Source of the DNA: Gammaproteobacteria bacterium
GTDB taxonomy: Bacteria > Pseudomonadota > Gammaproteobacteria > Eutrophobiales > Eutrophobiaceae
DNA length: 8,501 nucleotides
NCBI GenBank assembly: GCA_012270695.1
Contig: JAAXHV010000563.1
Span: 1 to 8,501, forward strand
Direction of reading: 5' to 3'
The translations under genes and the position numbers were made by a program. Positions 5,393 to 8,501 of the stretch are shown here, in pieces. The notes under the pieces are model-generated. The model was not told the origin of the DNA. It saw only the letters and a program-made list of their open reading frames with translations, and did not search any database. The number at the start of each line of letters is the position of its first letter. The first letter of the stretch is position 1.

Positions 5393-5655
5393 ATGCCGCC
5401 ATACCTTGCCGATCGGGACTCCGAGCAAGCCTCGGTTTGCGTTTGTTACAACGCCTGACGGACGCAAACACTCCCGAGCAAGCCCCTCGTGGTGACGCAC
5501 TGGTAATTTACGGCCCACGCGGCAACGGTAAGACGGTATGGCTGGCCTCGCTGGGACAACAGGCGAAATCCCAGGGTGTGCTGGTCCTGTTTCAGATTTC
5601 CAGAGCTGTCAGGTATAGTGGAATTCAACTTGTCACCGCCTTGCATCCAACTTGA
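5393..5655 (+). pseudogene. frameshifted and truncated N-terminal remnant of a P-loop (AAA-type) ATPase
   Basis: From ATG 5393 one frame reads MPPYLADRDSEQA, a typical opening for AAA/ORC-type ATPases of the PYLADR... kind, and then runs to a stop at 5454-5456. A second frame takes over by 5437 and reads LRLLQRLTDANTPEQAP, then VIYGPRGNGKTVWLASL, where GPRGNGKT (about 5509-5532) is an intact Walker A motif. After about 5590 the protein ceases to look like an ATPase and ends at a stop at 5653-5655. No Walker B or downstream domains exist. The frame change is a 1-nt deletion or 2-nt insertion near 5430-5437. An 11-bp direct repeat CCGAGCAAGCC (5421-5431 and 5474-5484) brackets the region. The remnant cannot make a working ATPase. 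Identification rests on motif memory, not a search. Confidence 0.65.
5591..5619 (+). promoter_or_regulatory. candidate sigma-70 promoter for the sulfatase pair
   Basis: TTCAGA (5591-5596, 4 of 6 to consensus) and TATAGT (5614-5619, 5 of 6) are separated by 17 bp. Transcription would start near 5626, about 43 nt before the first sulfatase. It lies at the end of the ATPase remnant. Such matches arise by chance fairly often, so this is only a candidate. Confidence 0.3.
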
Positions 5656-5668
5656 ATTATCGCCATTG

Positions 5669-7018
5669 ATGAAACATGTAATCATCATCTTGCTTTTCTC
5701 CCTTATACTGGTTGGCCTTGACTATCCTCCCACCGCTGCCCCTGTAACGTCACAAAACATCGTCCTGATCCTGGCCGATGACCTGGGCTATGGAGATATT
5801 GGCGCCTATGGGGCCGAGCTGATCAAGACGCCGCACCTGGACAGGTTGGCGGGTGAAGGCGTTCGGCTCACCAACTTCTATGCCAGCGGCAACGTATGCA
5901 CACCTTCGCGCGCCGGGTTACTCACCGGTCGGTATGCCATCCGGGACGGCCTGGCCGACAAAACCATTACCGTCAAAGATACCCGCGGCCTGCCAGCAGA
6001 AACAACGACAATCGCCGGATTGCTGCAACAACATGGTTATCGCACCGCCTTGATCGGGAAATGGCACCTGGGCCATCACACGCAGGCACAACAACCCAAT
6101 GCACAGGGGTTCGACTCATTCTACGGTCTGCTGCAACCCAATGACGCTGAACAGCCGATATATCGCAATAAACAGGCAACTGATGAACCACTGGATCAAA
6201 GCGTATTAACCCGGCGTTTTACCGAGGAAGCCGTCAGGTTTATCGAAAACAACGCGCGGCAGTCGTTTTTTCTGTTTCTGTCTCACAGCGCGCCACATAT
6301 TCCCCTGGTTCCTTCTCCCGACTTCGCCGGCACTTCTCAGGCGGGTGCCTACGGTGACGTTGTGCAGGAACTGGACTGGAGCGTCGGCCAGGTGCTGGAT
6401 GCAGTACAGCGCAACGAGCTCACCGATAACACGGTCATTGTTTTTACCAGTGATAACGGACCTTTCCCGGAAGGCAGCACCGGCGGATTGCGCGGCGGCA
6501 AGGGCACGGCCTGGGACGGCGGCTATCGCGTCCCGTTTATCGCTCGCTGGCCAGGACAGATCCGTGCCGGCAGCATGGCAGACGCAATGGCCATGAATAT
6601 CGATCTACTACCGACTATTGCGGAAATAGCCGGGGCATCTCTACCTCGGTCCGTAGAACTCGATGGCCGGAATATCCTGCCTGTTCTGCTCGGTAATACG
6701 AACGATTCACCGCACGAGGCGCTGTTTTTCTTCAATAATGAACGTATAGCGGCGCTACGTACCCGACGCTGGCGTATGGTTCTCAGTGACTACCCTCCCT
6801 GGCGTGACGCAAAACCTGTTTTATTCGAAGCGACAAGGACGCGGGAGGTTTTGCTGTTCGACATGCTCAGCGACCCCGGTGAACAGTACGACATGTCCCG
6901 TGATTACCGGGATTCCAGGCAACAACTGCTGACACACCTGGAACGTGGACGCGACACGCTGGAGACATTGTCAACCCACACTGACAGTGAAATGTATGAA
7001 GGCCTGGACAAGAACTGA
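5669..7018 (+). CDS. exported type I sulfatase (arylsulfatase family), first of tandem pair
   Basis: A 449-residue sulfate-ester hydrolase that should act in the periplasm or outside the cell. Residues 1-28 form a Sec-type signal peptide (hydrophobic core VIIILLFSLILVG). The sulfatase core begins NIVLILADDLGYGD (30-43) with metal ligands D37 and D38. C77 in CTPSR (77-81) is the cysteine converted to formylglycine, followed by AGLLTGRY. K131 and H133 (GKWHLG), H210 (SAPHIPL), D262 and N263 (TSDNG) and K278 complete the expected active site. The family is arylsulfatase A/GALNS-like; the sulfated substrate is unknown. No formylglycine-generating enzyme is in the window, so maturation must come from elsewhere. 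ATG 5669 has no clear ribosome binding site; it is chosen because the signal peptide starts there. The gene overlaps its paralog by 23 bp. Confidence 0.93.
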   Translation: MKHVIIILLFSLILVGLDYPPTAAPVTSQNIVLILADDLGYGDIGAYGAELIKTPHLDRLAGEGVRLTNFYASGNVCTPSRAGLLTGRYAIRDGLADKTITVKDTRGLPAETTTIAGLLQQHGYRTALIGKWHLGHHTQAQQPNAQGFDSFYGLLQPNDAEQPIYRNKQATDEPLDQSVLTRRFTEEAVRFIENNARQSFFLFLSHSAPHIPLVPSPDFAGTSQAGAYGDVVQELDWSVGQVLDAVQRNELTDNTVIVFTSDNGPFPEGSTGGLRGGKGTAWDGGYRVPFIARWPGQIRAGSMADAMAMNIDLLPTIAEIAGASLPRSVELDGRNILPVLLGNTNDSPHEALFFFNNERIAALRTRRWRMVLSDYPPWRDAKPVLFEATRTREVLLFDMLSDPGEQYDMSRDYRDSRQQLLTHLERGRDTLETLSTHTDSEMYEGLDKN

Positions 7019-8411
7019 CAAGCGACAAAGCGCTTCAGCAACTACAGGTGGCGACAGGTGCCGGCGTCTTGACGCTGTCAGTCTGGCATGTCTGGTTTTC
7101 TTTGCTGTTACGGCAACAGCGGTTGAGCGCCCACCCAACATCATCCTGGTGCTGGCAGACGACCTGGGTTACGGCGACCTGGGCAGTTTCGGCTCTACTT
7201 ACATCGAGACACCACACCTCGATGAAATGGCACGCCAGGGAGTACGGTTGACTGATTTCTATGCCAGCGGCTCTAATTGTACGCCCAGTCGCGCAGGGCT
7301 GTTGACCGGCCGCTACGCTATCCGCTCCGGTTTGGCGCACCAGGTAATCTTCGTCAACGATGAACACGGCTTGCCGGCAGAGGAAATCACCATTGCAGAA
7401 ATGCTGAAACCCCTGGGTTATCGTACCGCGATCATCGGCAAATGGCATCTCGGTCACACGCCGCAACACTGGCCGACCACACAAGGGTTCGACTACTATT
7501 TCGGCTTGCCGTACAGCAATAATGCAACACCCCTCGCTTTGTACCGGGGCAGCAGGAAAATTGAGGAGCCTGTCCGGCAGGCAACACTTACCGAGCGTTA
7601 CACCGCCGAAGCCATACGCTTCATCGAGCAGCGCCCTGACCGGCCTTTTTTCATTTACCTGCCACACACAGCGCCGCACGTGCCCCTGCACGTGTCGGAC
7701 GGGTTCGTCGGTAAATCACGCGCCGGCCTTTACGGTGATGTCGTCGCATCTCTGGACTGGAGTATGGGTGAACTGTTCAGCGCCCTGCAGCGCCTGGAAT
7801 TGGATGAGCAGACCCTGGTGATCTTCACCAGCGACAACGGACCTTATCCACAAGGCAGTACGGGCGGTTTACGCGGCAGCAAAGGCACGCCGTGGGAGGG
7901 AGGCTACCGGGTTCCGTTCATAGCGCGCTGGCCCGGCCATATTCCTGCAGGGGCCGTATCCAATGGCATCGCCATGAATATCGATCTGTTGCCTACCCTG
8001 AGGGCCATTTCCGGCGCCGCATTGCCGGCCGGACTGACACTTGACGGCAAGAACATAACAGGCCTGCTTAAGGGCAGCAACGACACACCTCATGAGGCAT
8101 TGTACTATTTCAGCGACGGGCAAATTGCAGGGGTACGAACCCGGGACTGGAAAATGCTGGTTCAGGCCCGTTATCGTGGTATCGACCGCCGGCTACCGGA
8201 GCACGACGTCCTGTTGCTGTTTGATATGCGCACAGATCCGCAGGAGCGCTACAGCCTGGCGGCACACCGGCCCGACAAGTGGCAGGAGTTGCAAGCTCAC
8301 TTGGAGCGCGGGCGGCGGGAACTGGAGCCCCTGGCGTGCATGAGTTCTCGGAAATGCGTTCGAACTCCTGTAATACCGCCTCTTCCACCAGGTCGGTCAG
8401 TTACTCGATGA
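6996..8411 (+). CDS. exported type I sulfatase, second of tandem pair, with an antisense-derived C-terminal tail
   Basis: A paralog of the preceding gene, 471 residues. The core starts NIILVLADDLGYGD (48-61) with D55 and D56. CTPSR (95-99) supplies the formylglycine cysteine C95. K149 and H151 (GKWHLG), H228 (TAPHVPL), D280 and N281 (TSDNG) and K296 are all present, so it looks catalytically intact. A hydrophobic export segment (about 27-42) follows an unusually long N-terminal region (1-26) containing RCRR. This may be a long Sec signal or an inner-membrane anchor; it does not match the Tat consensus. The start overlaps the end of the first sulfatase by 23 bp, implying coupled translation; GTG 6945 is a less likely start. 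Homology to the paralog stops at about residue 447. The last 24 residues (448-471, Pro/Arg-rich) are read antisense through a broken mutase gene and have no sulfatase counterpart. The natural C terminus was probably lost. Confidence 0.9.
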   Translation: MKAWTRTDKRQSASATTGGDRCRRLDAVSLACLVFFAVTATAVERPPNIILVLADDLGYGDLGSFGSTYIETPHLDEMARQGVRLTDFYASGSNCTPSRAGLLTGRYAIRSGLAHQVIFVNDEHGLPAEEITIAEMLKPLGYRTAIIGKWHLGHTPQHWPTTQGFDYYFGLPYSNNATPLALYRGSRKIEEPVRQATLTERYTAEAIRFIEQRPDRPFFIYLPHTAPHVPLHVSDGFVGKSRAGLYGDVVASLDWSMGELFSALQRLELDEQTLVIFTSDNGPYPQGSTGGLRGSKGTPWEGGYRVPFIARWPGHIPAGAVSNGIAMNIDLLPTLRAISGAALPAGLTLDGKNITGLLKGSNDTPHEALYYFSDGQIAGVRTRDWKMLVQARYRGIDRRLPEHDVLLLFDMRTDPQERYSLAAHRPDKWQELQAHLERGRRELEPLACMSSRKCVRTPVIPPLPPGRSVTR

Positions 8412-8433
8412 TGAACGAACCCTGGCCGGGGTC
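8341..8433 (-). pseudogene. remnant resembling the IcmF/methylmalonyl-CoA mutase family
   Basis: On the minus strand this reads DPGQGSFIIE, then a TAA stop (8401-8403), then LTDLVEEAVLQEFERISENS. From memory, fused isobutyryl-CoA mutase (IcmF) proteins carry NPxQGSFIIEELTDLVEEAV.EFERIS at this point, so the second Glu codon appears to have become TAA (GAA to TAA, one change). Similarity fades on both sides, so only about 30 codons of a roughly 1,000-residue enzyme survive. It cannot be functional. The assignment needs a protein search. Confidence 0.55.
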
Positions 8434-8501
8434 CAGTTGTCATGGCCTGGTGAATACACTAATCGGGCGTGGCTATCTTTACAAAGAGACGATCATTAAG
8501 C
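8412..8501 (+). other. terminal stretch without a supported gene
   Basis: An open frame from ATG 8408 or 8411 runs off the right edge and reads MNEPWPGSSCHGLVNTLIG and onward. Its first third is antisense to the mutase remnant and I recognise no family. It may be the beginning of a real gene or chance; more sequence to the right would decide. Confidence 0.15.

Noticed and set aside
5576..5668. Upstream extension of the first sulfatase to 5576
   Set aside because: The extra 31 residues are read out of the ATPase remnant and would bury the signal peptide that begins at 5669.
6945..6995. Upstream GTG start of the second sulfatase
   Set aside because: It lies deeper inside the first sulfatase and adds an Arg/Cys-rich sequence with no export character; ATG 6996 suffices.
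7050..7125. Twin-arginine (Tat) signal on the second sulfatase
   Set aside because: RCRRLDAV lacks the S-R-R-x-F-L-K context, and cytoplasmic folding is not required for sulfatases of this type.
7035..7691. 218-codon open frame antisense to the second sulfatase
   Set aside because: It lies wholly opposite the conserved sulfatase core and shows no domain; a shadow frame.

Overview
The window looks like a chromosomal accessory stretch from a Gram-negative proteobacterium, probably gamma or beta. The reasons are a consensus sigma-32 (RpoH) heat-shock promoter, proteobacterial-type gene families, clear AGGAGG-like ribosome binding sites on some genes and a moderate GC content. I cannot name a genus. 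No rRNA, tRNA, CRISPR array or complete transposase gene is visible.

Layout. (1) 50-920, minus strand: two Hsp20-family small heat-shock proteins in one operon, driven by a near-perfect sigma-32 promoter at 972-999. (2) 1050-1397, plus: a small membrane-anchored coiled-coil protein of unknown function. (3) 1390-1477: an 88-bp imperfect inverted repeat, MITE-like. It supplies the stop codon of the small gene and ends one base before the next start codon. (4) 1479-3163, plus: permease and ATPase of a TupABC-type tungstate (oxyanion) ABC importer with overlapping stop and start codons. The binding-protein gene tupA is not in the window. (5) 3194-3822, minus: a PIN-domain toxin and Phd-like antitoxin pair with a 4-nt overlap, AT-richer than its surroundings, preceded by a 24-bp palindrome that probably serves as operator. 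(6) 3895-4626, minus: a TSUP (TauE/SafE) membrane permease. (7) 4659-5342, plus: a class I SAM-dependent methyltransferase, possibly read from a leaderless mRNA, with a perfect 13-bp-arm hairpin inside its coding sequence. (8) 5393-5655: a frameshifted N-terminal remnant of a P-loop ATPase. (9) 5669-8411, plus: two overlapping, paralogous, exported type I sulfatases, both with the CTPSR formylglycine motif and metal and catalytic residues intact. (10) 8341-8433, minus: a short broken remnant resembling the IcmF/methylmalonyl-CoA mutase family. The second sulfatase reads into it antisense, so its last 24 residues come from that remnant.

How it fits together. The modules are mostly independent: heat-shock protection, oxyanion uptake, a toxin-antitoxin pair, a sulfur/anion permease, a methyltransferase and a sulfatase pair. 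The right third is the least ordinary part. A tandem sulfatase duplication lies between two unrelated broken genes, which suggests it was inserted or shuffled into place, and the insertion remodelled the C terminus of the second enzyme. The left half has a second rearrangement signal: the palindromic element lies exactly where tupA would be expected. I do not see convincing evidence for a wholly new multi-gene system. The points most worth checking are the sulfatase cassette with its borrowed tail and the inverted repeat at the tup locus.
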